This document shows positions 18,026 to 26,364 of a DNA stretch of 64,000 nucleotides, piece after piece (positions within the stretch are counted from its first letter, which is position 1; each line of letters opens with the position of its first letter). This stretch comes from CAZDWZ01 sp964509425 (GTDB lineage Bacteria; Bdellovibrionota_C; UBA2361; SZUA-149; CAZDWZ01), in NCBI GenBank assembly GCA_964509425.1, contig CAZDWZ010000001.1:1-64000 (forward strand), given 5' to 3'. Made by a program: the position numbers and the translations under genes. A model generated the notes under the pieces. It ran no database searches. It was not told the origin of the DNA and worked only from the letters and a program-made list of their open reading frames with translations.

Positions 18026-18335
18026 GATCTTCTCCTAAAACTTCATTCGCTGCTGAAAGACATTGCCTGAATCGTAAAGACACTGCCTATTTTACTACAG
18101 ATAACTGCCTATATCATATGGGCGAACCATTGCCCAGAACGCACCCGAAATTCTCTAAGGAACACGGTGCTTCCTGCCCCCTGATGACCCCGTCGATTGA
18201 CGGACGCCTCCAAGAACGGAGTCGGCAAGTCACCGGTGGGTGGGGAGTGCACCCCCCTGGCCGGTTCGGACCGAGTCCCAAGCGAGCCGTCCGGCCGAGT
18301 CCGTCCGGAAGCGAGGTCAGGAAGGCCCAGGTTCC
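18026..18335. other. intergenic region, fbaB / erpA-like, with repeats and GC-rich stem
   Basis: About 310 bases between two minus-strand genes. The erpA-proximal part holds the direct repeats at 18062-18112. The fbaB-proximal part (about 18250-18330) is GC-rich with an imperfect long stem (GGCCGG ... CCGGCC at about 18260-18300), either a read-out structure of the aldolase mRNA or a leader element. No open frame looks coding. Confidence 0.45.
18062..18112 (-). promoter_or_regulatory. three direct repeats ATAGGCAGT upstream of erpA-like gene
   Basis: Read on the minus strand, ATAGGCAGT occurs at 18104-18112 and 18082-18090, with a degenerate copy TCAGGCAAT at 18062-18070. The spacings are 22 and 20 bases, about two helical turns, which suits a DNA-binding protein contacting one face. 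A TAAAAT hexamer just upstream of the middle repeat could be a -10 box. The regulator is unknown. Confidence 0.4.
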
Positions 18336-19277
18336 TTAGGCCGCCCGGTATATCTCTTGAAGCTCATGGAGCAGCTTCAACGATTGCTCCCTCGGACGCT
18401 GGAAGGCATTTCGCCCGACAATAGCGCCAAACGAGCCGCCTGCGGCCAGCTGCTTGGTCTCTTCCACCATTTCCTGATCGGTCTTTGTTTCTCCACCGGA
18501 GAAAATAACAATCCGCCGGCCGTCGAAGGATGATTTAACAATGTGCGCGGCACGCTCTTTCATGGTGGAAACCGGGATACCCTTGGATTCGTAGACCTTC
18601 TTCGCAGCGTCTTGCTCAAGGAAAGCGGTGGGAGGCTTCACTTTAATCACGTGCGCTCCGAGCTGCGCCGAGATTTGCGCTGCGTAAGCAACGACGTCGA
18701 TCGCGGTCTCGCCGTTCTTTGACAGTTGCTCTCCGCGTGGATAGGCCCAAACGATTACGGCCAGCCCAGCGTCTCTCGCTTCGGCAGCAATTTCAGCCAG
18801 CGCTTCGTACTGCGTGTTCCGCTCAGCCGAGCCCGGATAGATGGTGTAGCCGACGCCAACACAGCCGAGCTGAAGCGCGTCGCGGACACTCGCTGTTACG
18901 GCGGAACAGGCGTTGTCGGGTTTGTAGAGCGAATCAGAATTGTTCAATTTAAGAATGAGCGGAATCTGTCCCGCGTAATCCGCGGCACCCGCTTCGAGAA
19001 AGCCGAGCGGAGCGGCGTAAGCGTTACAACCTGACTCGATCGCGAGCTCAAAATGGTAAAGGGGGCTGTATGACGGAGGATTCGGAGCAAATGTTCTCGC
19101 CGGTCCGTGCTCGAAGCCCTGATCGACAGGCAGAATAACCATTTTTCCCGTGCCTGAGAGATTCCCCGAGCACAAGAGCCGCGCGAGGTTCGTAAGCACA
19201 CCAGGACGCTCGGAGCGATACCAGCTTAAGATCTCCTTTACCCTCGGAGTAACCGGATTTGTGCAGTGTTCCTTCAT
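18336..19277 (-). CDS. fbaB: class I fructose-bisphosphate aldolase (FbaB/DhnA type)
   Basis: A 313-residue aldolase for the reversible cleavage of fructose-1,6-bisphosphate in glycolysis and gluconeogenesis. It is of the DhnA/archaeal class I type. Recognisable are LPVDQGFEHGP near residue 50, the TIYPGS and VIVWAYPRG strands in the middle, the Schiff-base region HVIKVKPPTAF, and the phosphate-binding IFSGGETK and AIVGRNAFQRP. The start ATG follows GAGGAAAG. A candidate sigma-70 promoter lies at 19310-19338. It is monocistronic or leads into the erpA-like gene 310 bases on. Confidence 0.93.
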   Translation of the reverse strand: MKEHCTNPVTPRVKEILSWYRSERPGVLTNLARLLCSGNLSGTGKMVILPVDQGFEHGPARTFAPNPPSYSPLYHFELAIESGCNAYAAPLGFLEAGAADYAGQIPLILKLNNSDSLYKPDNACSAVTASVRDALQLGCVGVGYTIYPGSAERNTQYEALAEIAAEARDAGLAVIVWAYPRGEQLSKNGETAIDVVAYAAQISAQLGAHVIKVKPPTAFLEQDAAKKVYESKGIPVSTMKERAAHIVKSSFDGRRIVIFSGGETKTDQEMVEETKQLAAGGSFGAIVGRNAFQRPREQSLKLLHELQEIYRAA

Positions 19278-19309
19278 ACTTTCCTCTTTGTTGGTTCAGA
19301 GACGCTCGC

Positions 19310-19338
19310 TCTATAGCAAATTTTCTCGAGTTCACCAA
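19310..19338 (-). promoter_or_regulatory. candidate sigma-70 promoter of fbaB
   Basis: On the minus strand TTGGTG (19333-19338), a 17-base spacer, then TATAGA (19310-19315), 33 bases upstream of the ATG. The match is partial (3/6 and 4/6) but spacing is ideal and the position fits. Confidence 0.35.
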
Positions 19339-19516
19339 AAACGATAAACGGGGCAAAAGTCACCGATTACGGCGACAAGAAACGTCATTTCGTCTCGCGC
19401 GCTTCCATTTTCCGGCACACTGATTTTCAAAATTCGTGCCTCGGAAAAATAAAGTTCTTGGGAGTCGGATTAGTGCTGCCGATACTCTAATATAGGAGCA
19501 AGCGCTGAGGTAGGTT

Positions 19517-20398
19517 ATGCTTGCAGTAGTAGCAAGTAGAATAAGTATTCCAGGTTTTCTTGTCGCGGGAGCATCACTGCTATTTGTCCCGCATTTTTCA
19601 AATTTGGCATTCGGTGCCGATACCTCGCAACGCTCCTCGCTCCAAGCGCCCGCTGAAAAGCCGGTTTCGGATCATCAACCGGCTCCAAGATTCATCCTGT
19701 ATTTCGGAACTGAGCAAAAGCCCATTCCGGACAGCGGCCTGAACGATTACGACCTGGCCGGCAGCGCTCTTTCGACCCTGACGAATACGTCAGAAGAATT
19801 TCAAAGAATTTTCGGCGTCGTTCCAAAAAGCAAAGTTGTCCTCCGATTTTTAAATCCGAGCGAGTTTCGAAGGCTGACAAAAGCTCCTGACTGGACGAGC
19901 GCCATGTTTTATCGTGGTGAGATTTCGATTCCCATAAACGAAAAGCGCGGCGTAAACCCCGTCGAGCTGCATCGGGCGCTTCGGCATGAATACGTCCACG
20001 CAGTTATTGCGGAGATTACGAATTACCGTTCGCCCGCGTGGATCGACGAAGGAATAGCTCAGCTGCTTGAGGGTCAGATTAACCCACTTCTCGGCCCTGC
20101 CCTCCGAACATGGATTCGAACCAACTCGGCGATGCCGCTCAGCTCGCTTGAAAATGGCTTTACAACGCTCCCGGGAGACATCGTTCCTGCTGCGTATGCC
20201 CAGTCGCTTTTTGCGACCAGGACTCTCGTGCAGCAGTATGGCTTCTCCTCTGCAGTGAAATTTCTCAGCCTCTTGGGCGAAGGAAAATCAGAGGCGGCTG
20301 CCTTTCTCCTCGCATTCAACGAAACAGAAGAAGCATTCGAAGCCAGATTGACTGCCCAAATTAAGAGATGGGCTGACTCTGAGCAGATTAATCCCTAG
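19517..20398 (+). CDS. secreted gluzincin metallopeptidase-like protein (peptidase MA family)
   Basis: A 293-residue exported protein. A hydrophobic N-terminus (about residues 8-33, ending AFGA) acts as a signal peptide. The zinc-binding HEYVH is at residues 157-161 and the third ligand Glu178 lies in AWIDEGIAQLLEG, the arrangement of the peptidase MA group. The C-terminal part (YAQSLFATRTLVQQYG, then FLSLLGEGKSEAAAF) is the helical completion of that fold. It probably acts in the periplasm on an unknown protein substrate. The start ATG is behind GAGGTAGG. Confidence 0.85.
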   Translation: MLAVVASRISIPGFLVAGASLLFVPHFSNLAFGADTSQRSSLQAPAEKPVSDHQPAPRFILYFGTEQKPIPDSGLNDYDLAGSALSTLTNTSEEFQRIFGVVPKSKVVLRFLNPSEFRRLTKAPDWTSAMFYRGEISIPINEKRGVNPVELHRALRHEYVHAVIAEITNYRSPAWIDEGIAQLLEGQINPLLGPALRTWIRTNSAMPLSSLENGFTTLPGDIVPAAYAQSLFATRTLVQQYGFSSAVKFLSLLGEGKSEAAAFLLAFNETEEAFEARLTAQIKRWADSEQINP

Positions 20399-20755
20399 AG
20401 CTCCGACCGCGATATTCGGGAACGGAGAGAATTCGTAAGGGGCACGAGTTTCAAAAGAACAGGCTGTCACTGTCGAGCGTTCCGTTTCCAAAAATAATCA
20501 TAAAAGAAAGAGCGGGCACACGGCCCGCTCTTTGCTTCTGGCTCCTCCAACGGCTGACGGAGCCGCCTCAGAAGCGAAGCTCAGGCATTGAACCGGGCTG
20601 TCTGGTGGCCGACTTCGAAGTTTCGCGCTCGAAGCTCCTGGATTATGGAAATTCTTCAGCCTCTCTCGCCTACGAAATACAAAAAAAGACAGGGCGAACT
20701 TAGGAAGTAAGAGAAAACTCTGGAGGGAGCCAACTGAGACTGGAAGTGGGAAAAT
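20399..20755. other. convergent intergenic region between the peptidase gene and tRNA-fMet
   Basis: About 357 bases. It contains the strong hairpin at 20507-20533 and a second stem (GGCTCC ... GGAGCC at about 20540-20564). No coding frame is supported. Confidence 0.45.
20507..20533. terminator. bidirectional intrinsic terminator
   Basis: AAAGAGCGGGC (20507-20517) pairs with GCCCGCTCTTT (20523-20533) around a 5-base loop. On the minus strand the stem is followed by CTTTTAT, so it can end tRNA-fMet transcription; on the plus strand it can end the peptidase transcript. Confidence 0.75.
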
Positions 20756-20832
<77 letters not shown>

Positions 20833-20948
20833 CAGATTTGCGAGCCCGGAATATGGATTCTAATTGGCGGGGTGTCAACACCTAGTCCTCCGACATCGAG
20901 AAAATGCACGGACGGCACCATAGAAAGAGTTCTCAGGGGATAAGCAGG

Positions 20949-21731
20949 TCAGTCGAATTCCCTGGGGAATTGGGCGGGACGGATTTGACCGATGGCGAGG
21001 TCGCCAAGCTCATACGGGCCAAAGCGCACTCGCGCGAGGCGGACGACGGGGTGGGATACGCCGGTCAGCAGCTTTTTCACGAAGTGCTTCGAACCTTCGC
21101 GCACCGTAAGCTCGATGTAACTCTCGCCCTGCCGTAAACCTCCGAGCGTCTTCGCCGCTCTCGGCGAGGAGCGAAGTATTCCCGCGCTCGCCCTTTTCTT
21201 TTCTCCGTCGATGGTCACCCCGGATTTGAGAGCATCGATGGTATCTTTCGTCACTTGTCCCACAACTCTCGCCTGATACACGCGCGGAACCTCATTTCGC
21301 GGATGGAGGAGCTTGTCGGCGAATTCGCCGTGATTGGTGAGCAGGAGGAGACCGCTCACATCACTGTCCAGACGTCCGACCGGAAATAGCCTCTCTTCAA
21401 AATCTTTGAGGTAGTCACCGAGACATGGCCGTCCATGGGTATCTTTCAACGTCGTGATGACGCCCTGCGGTTTGTTAAATAGAAAAAGTTGGTGTGCCTC
21501 AAAGCTGACGCGTCGCCCGTTTACGGTCACCTCATCCGAGCGGATATCCACTTTTGAACCGAGTGTCTGAACGACTTTTCCGTTCACGCGAACCGCACCG
21601 GCAAGAATCCACGATTCGGCCTTCCGTCTCGAGGCTACACCGGAGCGAGCGAGATAAACTTGAAGCCTCAGCGGGGATTCAGACTTCTCGCGCTTCGTCG
21701 GGCTCACTCGGGGGATTCTCCTCGTTCTCAA
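20949..21731 (-). CDS. rluB: 23S rRNA pseudouridine synthase, RluB type
   Basis: A 260-residue RsuA/RluB-family enzyme that makes pseudouridine at 23S rRNA position 2605 or equivalent. An N-terminal S4 RNA-binding domain (LQVYLARSGVASRRKAESWI, about residues 23-85) precedes the catalytic domain. The catalytic Asp is in FPVGRLDSDVSGLLLLTN. The listed start overlaps scpB by 53 bases; a start nearer the S4 domain is possible, so the first 17 residues are uncertain. scpA-scpB-rluB is a conserved order. Confidence 0.93.
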   Translation of the reverse strand: MRTRRIPRVSPTKREKSESPLRLQVYLARSGVASRRKAESWILAGAVRVNGKVVQTLGSKVDIRSDEVTVNGRRVSFEAHQLFLFNKPQGVITTLKDTHGRPCLGDYLKDFEERLFPVGRLDSDVSGLLLLTNHGEFADKLLHPRNEVPRVYQARVVGQVTKDTIDALKSGVTIDGEKKRASAGILRSSPRAAKTLGGLRQGESYIELTVREGSKHFVKKLLTGVSHPVVRLARVRFGPYELGDLAIGQIRPAQFPREFD

Positions 21732-22464
21732 TCTCGCCGGGCTCTTCGGTCAGCTCAACAATTTCACGCACCGTCGGAAGCTCAGCGAGATCCTTCAGCC
21801 CATACTTCTCGAGGAAGACGGACGTTGTTCCATAAAGCGCCGGCTGGCCTGGGGTGTCGTCTCGACCTATGATGCGGATGAGTCGTGCATCAAGGAGCGT
21901 CTTCAAAGTTGGAAGTGCATCCACTCCACGAATGGCTTCTATCTCGGAGCGCGGAACTGGTTGTTTATAGGCAATAACGGCGAGAGTTTCCGCTGATGCT
22001 CGACTTAATCGGCGTGCCCGTGCAGGGACCATTTTCGTCACAACTTTCGAAAGCTGAGGCCGCGTCCGGAACTGCCAAGACCCTGAGACCTCAAGGAGCT
22101 CGTAACCGAGACCAAGCGCCTGAATCTCCGACTTCAACTGAAAGAGCTCAGACTCAATCTCTTCGGCATCTGCCTCGAGCAGCTCAGAGAGCTGGAAAGA
22201 AGAAAGTGGGCGAAGGCTGACAAAGAGGAGCGAGCTGACGGACTCGCGAAGAGTCGGAATATATTCTTCGGCTTCAGGCCCTTCCGAGGTAACACGATCA
22301 TTCGCGCCCGAATCGAGAGACTCGTTCGAAAGCTCCGAATCACTCGAAAGCTCCGACGACGAGAATTCCAGCTCTGTCGATTCTTCCACACTCTCAATAA
22401 TCACGGCATCGGAGCTCGCAACGTCCCCGGTTGCCGTCTCCATACCAACACTCTCAATATCCAC
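21679..22464 (-). CDS. scpB: segregation and condensation protein B
   Basis: ScpB, the winged-helix subunit that binds the ScpA kleisin in the SMC-ScpAB condensin. Residues about 72-240 carry the two winged-helix domains; recognisable are SLRPLSSFQLSELL, SRASAETLAVIAYKQPV and RSEIEAIRGVD. The first 70 residues are an acidic Ser/Glu-rich low-complexity extension not usual in ScpB, and the C-terminal tail is also acidic. It overlaps scpA by 11 bases, consistent with translational coupling. Confidence 0.93.
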   Translation of the reverse strand: MDIESVGMETATGDVASSDAVIIESVEESTELEFSSSELSSDSELSNESLDSGANDRVTSEGPEAEEYIPTLRESVSSLLFVSLRPLSSFQLSELLEADAEEIESELFQLKSEIQALGLGYELLEVSGSWQFRTRPQLSKVVTKMVPARARRLSRASAETLAVIAYKQPVPRSEIEAIRGVDALPTLKTLLDARLIRIIGRDDTPGQPALYGTTSVFLEKYGLKDLAELPTVREIVELTEEPGEIENEENPPSEPDEAREV

Positions 22465-23758
22465 TGTTTACCTCTTTTGCGGCCGGAACCTCGTCGAACT
22501 CAGATTCAAAAGTAGTACTCGTGCTTCCGTCTTGCTTATTCTGCTCACCCGAGCGGAGCTCGAGTCTGATGTCTTTCCCGTCCCCTTCTTGATTCGCTGA
22601 AAGCACTCCGCGCTTTACGAGTTCGAGAACCGCGAGGAAACTTCCGATGACGAGGACTCGAGCACCATCCGCGCCGACGACCGGCCGCTCCTTGCCAAAG
22701 GTCCTCAGCAAGCTCAGAAAGCTGCCCTGAAGGCGCTCGGAATTGAAGAAATCAACCACTCTCATCATGGAGCTCACGATCGACACTGACTCAAGCTTGA
22801 CGCGGAAAACGCGCCCTGCAGAACCAATTCGCTTCAAAAGTCGCGTCAGATGCTCCCCGAGGCTTTGAGCATCATCGGGCTCGGCAAGCATCTCTGGAGT
22901 GGGTAGAAGTGTTTTTCTATCCACGCGAGTGAAAGTATCTACGCCCAACTGAGGAAGAGCCGTGAGTCGTGCAGCCCGTTGTTTCGTCTGCTCATAGACT
23001 CTCAATCGTTCCCGCAGCTCCTCCAAAAACTCTTCGCTTTGGGGATCAACGACCTCGTGCAATCCTTCGGAGTTCGACGTCGGAAGCAGAGCAGAACTCT
23101 TGATAGCTGTAAGCGTGGCCGCTATCACGAGAAACTCTGACACTTGCTCCAAATCGTAGCTCAGGCTGTGGAGCGATTGGGAATCAAGCTGCTTCATGAG
23201 CTCGCTCACCACCAAAAGATACTGTTCAGCGACGAGCTTCATGCTCACGCGGGAGATGTCCACCTCTTGCTGCTGGACCAGATGCAAGAGGAGATCCATG
23301 GGGCCAGAGAAAATGCCGATATTGATTCTGATACCCGAGCCCGGGAGAGTTATCGGCGCCTCATAGGCGGCGCTGGGTTTTGGTTCCGCAGTGCCATTGG
23401 CTTCAGCACTCTCATTCAGCTCTGCTGTGCTGGAGTCCGCTCGGTGGGGCTCTTCCCCTGAACGAATTTGATTCTCAGCTGAGGCGAGAAGCGGATCTGA
23501 AGGTACCTGAACCGAGGCATCATTTGCGGGCACATTCAGCCCTCCGGCAATGACCTTGAGTTGAGCGCCGCCGGAAGCGTTTGCCGCGCTACCACGAGAA
23601 GAATCGCCTTCCACGGAAGAATCGCTCTCACCCGAAGCCGATGTGGCAGGAGAAGACGAGAGCATGTCATGGGAGCGCGATTCGCCGGTCACACCTTCAC
23701 CGGAATCACCTGGACTTGTCAGACCGTCCGCTGATTTTCGTATCAATTGAGAGGACAT
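22454..23758 (-). CDS. scpA: segregation and condensation protein A with long N-terminal extension
   Basis: ScpA, the kleisin bridging SMC heads in chromosome condensation. The family domain begins near residue 140 with IFSGPMDLLLHLVQQQEVDI and continues through EFLVIAATLTAIKSSALLP to the winged-helix end at about residue 410. The first 130 residues (Ser, Ala, Glu-rich, disordered-looking) are far longer than in typical ScpA of about 250 residues. The ATG has GGAG five bases upstream, so the extension is probably translated. A good promoter lies at 23792-23820. Confidence 0.92.
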   Translation of the reverse strand: MSSQLIRKSADGLTSPGDSGEGVTGESRSHDMLSSSPATSASGESDSSVEGDSSRGSAANASGGAQLKVIAGGLNVPANDASVQVPSDPLLASAENQIRSGEEPHRADSSTAELNESAEANGTAEPKPSAAYEAPITLPGSGIRINIGIFSGPMDLLLHLVQQQEVDISRVSMKLVAEQYLLVVSELMKQLDSQSLHSLSYDLEQVSEFLVIAATLTAIKSSALLPTSNSEGLHEVVDPQSEEFLEELRERLRVYEQTKQRAARLTALPQLGVDTFTRVDRKTLLPTPEMLAEPDDAQSLGEHLTRLLKRIGSAGRVFRVKLESVSIVSSMMRVVDFFNSERLQGSFLSLLRTFGKERPVVGADGARVLVIGSFLAVLELVKRGVLSANQEGDGKDIRLELRSGEQNKQDGSTSTTFESEFDEVPAAKEVNSGY

Positions 23759-23791
23759 TTCACTCCGGGGACCGGGTTCGCAACTTCAAGG

Positions 23792-23820
23792 ATATTAAAA
23801 TAGACTTGAGATTGCTGCAA
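23792..23820 (-). promoter_or_regulatory. sigma-70-type promoter of scpA-scpB-rluB
   Basis: On the minus strand TTGCAG (23815-23820), a 17-base spacer and TAATAT (23792-23797), 34 bases upstream of the scpA ATG. Spacing is ideal and both hexamers match four of six consensus bases. Confidence 0.5.
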
Positions 23821-23935
23821 ACGTTTGGTGGTGAACGTTCTCCGCCCGCCACACACACATCGGTGGGAGTGACCCCGTGAGGGCCTCAAGAAAATGGAAT
23901 TGCTGGGAAAAAAGCGAGCAGTTAACCGCAGATGC

Positions 23936-24262
23936 TTACATTACTTGCTCGTTGGGAACCGAGTTCTGAAGGCCTTCGGCAGCCTCGAGAATCTGCTGGG
24001 CGTCGTCACGAATCATCGCTGAGAGGGAGTTGATGATCTTGACTCTCCGTCCGACTTCTTCCCAGTCCTGACGGGCTATGAGGAGATGGAGGTCTTCGGC
24101 GGTCTCACGCTGCTTCCGAACGATTTCCGAATATTGCCCTACGCGCTGGAGGACATCACCTGGGACGCCCTTTCTGGTCGAAAGAATCGTCTTCGTGACG
24201 GTGATGCACCGATCGAGCTGTTCGAAGGATTCCAGCAGTTTTTCTACAAGCGACTCAGCCAT
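23936..24262 (-). CDS. small helical protein, 108 aa, between trpS and scpA
   Basis: I do not recognise a named family. The 108-residue product is almost entirely helical by composition, with charged heptad-like stretches (EKLLESFEQLDRCITVTKTI, then EIVRKQRETAEDLHLLIA). It has no membrane segment, signal peptide or metal motif. Size and style resemble small coiled-coil regulators or chaperones. It sits between trpS and scpA on the same strand, so it may travel with either. The upstream ribosome-binding site is weak. Confidence 0.6.
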   Translation of the reverse strand: MAESLVEKLLESFEQLDRCITVTKTILSTRKGVPGDVLQRVGQYSEIVRKQRETAEDLHLLIARQDWEEVGRRVKIINSLSAMIRDDAQQILEAAEGLQNSVPNEQVM

Positions 24263-24548
24263 ATAGTTCCCGAATGAGGCCCTGCTTTCAGTTCTTGGAA
24301 TGCGCAGAGACCTATACCACTGAATCTGTTCAAAAAGGATATTCGCTCCAGACTAGGGGTAAATAGCGGAAATCGCTGTAATTTCGAGAGATCAAAACAA
24401 ACCAGCGCTCCGACCGATACGTCGCGTTGCAGGCAGCGAGAGCGGATTTCCCATCTGGCGTCAGAGCGCTCGGTATTGCTGGCTCGGCTGCGCCGAGCAG
24501 CGAGCCCGATTAATTCGCGAGCAACGCGTGAATCAGCCAGCCACGGCA

Positions 24549-25559
24549 CTAGCCGCGAAGCATCCGTCCGACCCCGACGGTCTCCCGGACCTCCGCAAGC
24601 ACGGGTCCGGCGATGGCGCTCGCGCGCTTCGCACCATCCCGGAGGATATCCTCCAGATCATGAGGCCGGGACATGAAGGCTTCATACTTGTCTCTGAGTG
24701 GGCCGATCAGCTTTTCGACCGATGTGAGGAGCTCTTGCTTCGCATGCCCGTAGCCCATGCCGCCCGCCCGGTATCTTTCGGCGAGTGCGGCCACATTGTC
24801 CTCGGTCTCAATGAGTTTGTACATGGAGAAGATGTTGCAGGTCTCAGGGTCTTTTGCTTCCTCCACGGATTTCGAATCGGTCACGATCCGCATCACTTTC
24901 GACTTGATCGTCTTCGAATCTTCGAAGAGTCCGATATAGTTGTCATAACTCTTCGACATCTTCCTCCCGTCTAGACCGGGAATCACACCGGTTACCTCGT
25001 CGATCAGCGGCTCAGGAGCAATCAATACCTCGCGACCAGCGGTATGATTGAACGCTCCGGCAACATCTCTCGCCATTTCAAGATGCTGCTTTTGATCAGC
25101 ACCCACGGGAACCTTTGTCGCGCGGTAGAGGAGAATATCGGCCGCCATCAACACCGGATAGAGCATAGTTCCGGAATTGATCTGCGCGTTTTTGGCTCTT
25201 AGATCTTTTAGTTTGTGTGCCCGTTCGAGAAGTCCCAATGGAAATTGACAAGCCAAGTACCAGGTGAGCTCGCAAACCTCGGGAACGTCGGATTGACGAA
25301 AAATTATCGTCTCTTTTGGATCGAGGCCAATCGAGAGATATGCCGCGGCCAGGGACGCCGTGAAATTCGGAAGTTTTTTCCACTCCTCGACGGTGGTGAG
25401 CGCGTGCAGATCGACTACGCAAACGATCGTCGGATACTGCTTTGAAAGATCGACAAAGCGCCGCATAGCTCCAAGGTAGTTCCCAAGGTGCACTTGCGCT
25501 GCTGAAGGTTGGATGCCCGAAAAAACCAATTCCTTCCGTTTTGTGTCCGCAGCTGCCAC
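24549..25559 (-). CDS. trpS: tryptophan--tRNA ligase
   Basis: Class I aminoacyl-tRNA synthetase charging tRNA-Trp. The 336-residue length is standard for the short bacterial TrpS. The HIGH-type motif is HLGNYLGAM near residue 22 and the KMSKS motif is RKMSKSY near 200; DADILLYRATKVPVGADQKQHLE-like active-site residues (MAADILLYRA, PVGADQ) are present. The start is a GTG at 25557-25559 behind GAGGAGA. Its linkage to scpA-scpB-rluB is typical of deltaproteobacterial-type genomes. Confidence 0.97.
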   Translation of the reverse strand: MAAADTKRKELVFSGIQPSAAQVHLGNYLGAMRRFVDLSKQYPTIVCVVDLHALTTVEEWKKLPNFTASLAAAYLSIGLDPKETIIFRQSDVPEVCELTWYLACQFPLGLLERAHKLKDLRAKNAQINSGTMLYPVLMAADILLYRATKVPVGADQKQHLEMARDVAGAFNHTAGREVLIAPEPLIDEVTGVIPGLDGRKMSKSYDNYIGLFEDSKTIKSKVMRIVTDSKSVEEAKDPETCNIFSMYKLIETEDNVAALAERYRAGGMGYGHAKQELLTSVEKLIGPLRDKYEAFMSRPHDLEDILRDGAKRASAIAGPVLAEVRETVGVGRMLRG

Positions 25560-25620
25560 TTCGTTTCTCCTCGCTTCTGAATTGTCTTTCTCATTTTTAG
25601 CGGCCCGCGAGCGACCCGCA

Positions 25621-26364
25621 CTACCTTCTCGACTGTCGTCTTAATTCGTAGAGCAACACGGCTCCCGCCTGATTCACGTTGAGTGATTGCATTCTACCGG
25701 GGAGCGGAATTTCTACAAGTTGATCACAGAGTTTCTTCGTCAACTGCCTCATCCCCTCACCCTCCGATCCAAGAATCAAAGCGGCCGGAAAGGCAAACTT
25801 CACATTCTGTAGCGGCACGCTCGATTCTTCAAGCGCAGTGCCATACACCCAGATGCCCGATTTTTTAAGGCTCTCGATGGCTCTTTGGAGGTTCCCCACC
25901 GTGCAAACATCGAGCAATTCACTGGCTCCAGCGCTCACCCGCTGCACCACTGCCGTCATTCCAGCGCTCCGGCGCTTGGTCAGAATCACCCCGGACACAC
26001 CAAACGCTTCCGCGGCCCTGAGAATCCCACCTAAGTTTTGCGGATCTGTGATTTCGTCGAGAATGAGAATGATTCCTGCCTCTTCTCGTGTAACACGCAT
26101 GATGATGTCTTCGAGTGAAGACTCCGGCTTCGCGTGAACGTAGGCCGCAATTCCTTGATGGTGCCCAGGCGCGATCTCCTCCAGAGCGTCGCGTTTGATG
26201 GCGCGAAGCAATTTCCTGTTCTCAGAGAGAAGTTTTCTCAAGGGATCCGGTAGGGAGTCTACTTGCAGCTTGTCTTCCAGGACAATCTTCAGAACTCGTT
26301 CCGGCGCATGGAGGAGCAGTTCCTGCACGGGCTTTCGGCCAAAAACGATGCTTTCCTCTTTCAT
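25621..26364 (-). CDS. rlmB: 23S rRNA (guanosine-2'-O-)-methyltransferase, RlmB/SpoU family
   Basis: A 247-residue SPOUT-fold enzyme, probably methylating the 2'-O of G2251 in 23S rRNA. An N-terminal substrate-binding domain (VFGRKPVQELL, about residues 7-85) is followed by the trefoil-knot domain with motif 1 ITDPQNLGGILRAAEAFG, motif 2 LILGSEGEGM and motif 3 LNVNQAGAVLLYEL. Its ATG overlaps the glycosyltransferase stop as ATGA, with AGGAG just inside that gene, so the two are translationally coupled. Confidence 0.93.
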   Translation of the reverse strand: MKEESIVFGRKPVQELLLHAPERVLKIVLEDKLQVDSLPDPLRKLLSENRKLLRAIKRDALEEIAPGHHQGIAAYVHAKPESSLEDIIMRVTREEAGIILILDEITDPQNLGGILRAAEAFGVSGVILTKRRSAGMTAVVQRVSAGASELLDVCTVGNLQRAIESLKKSGIWVYGTALEESSVPLQNVKFAFPAALILGSEGEGMRQLTKKLCDQLVEIPLPGRMQSLNVNQAGAVLLYELRRQSRR

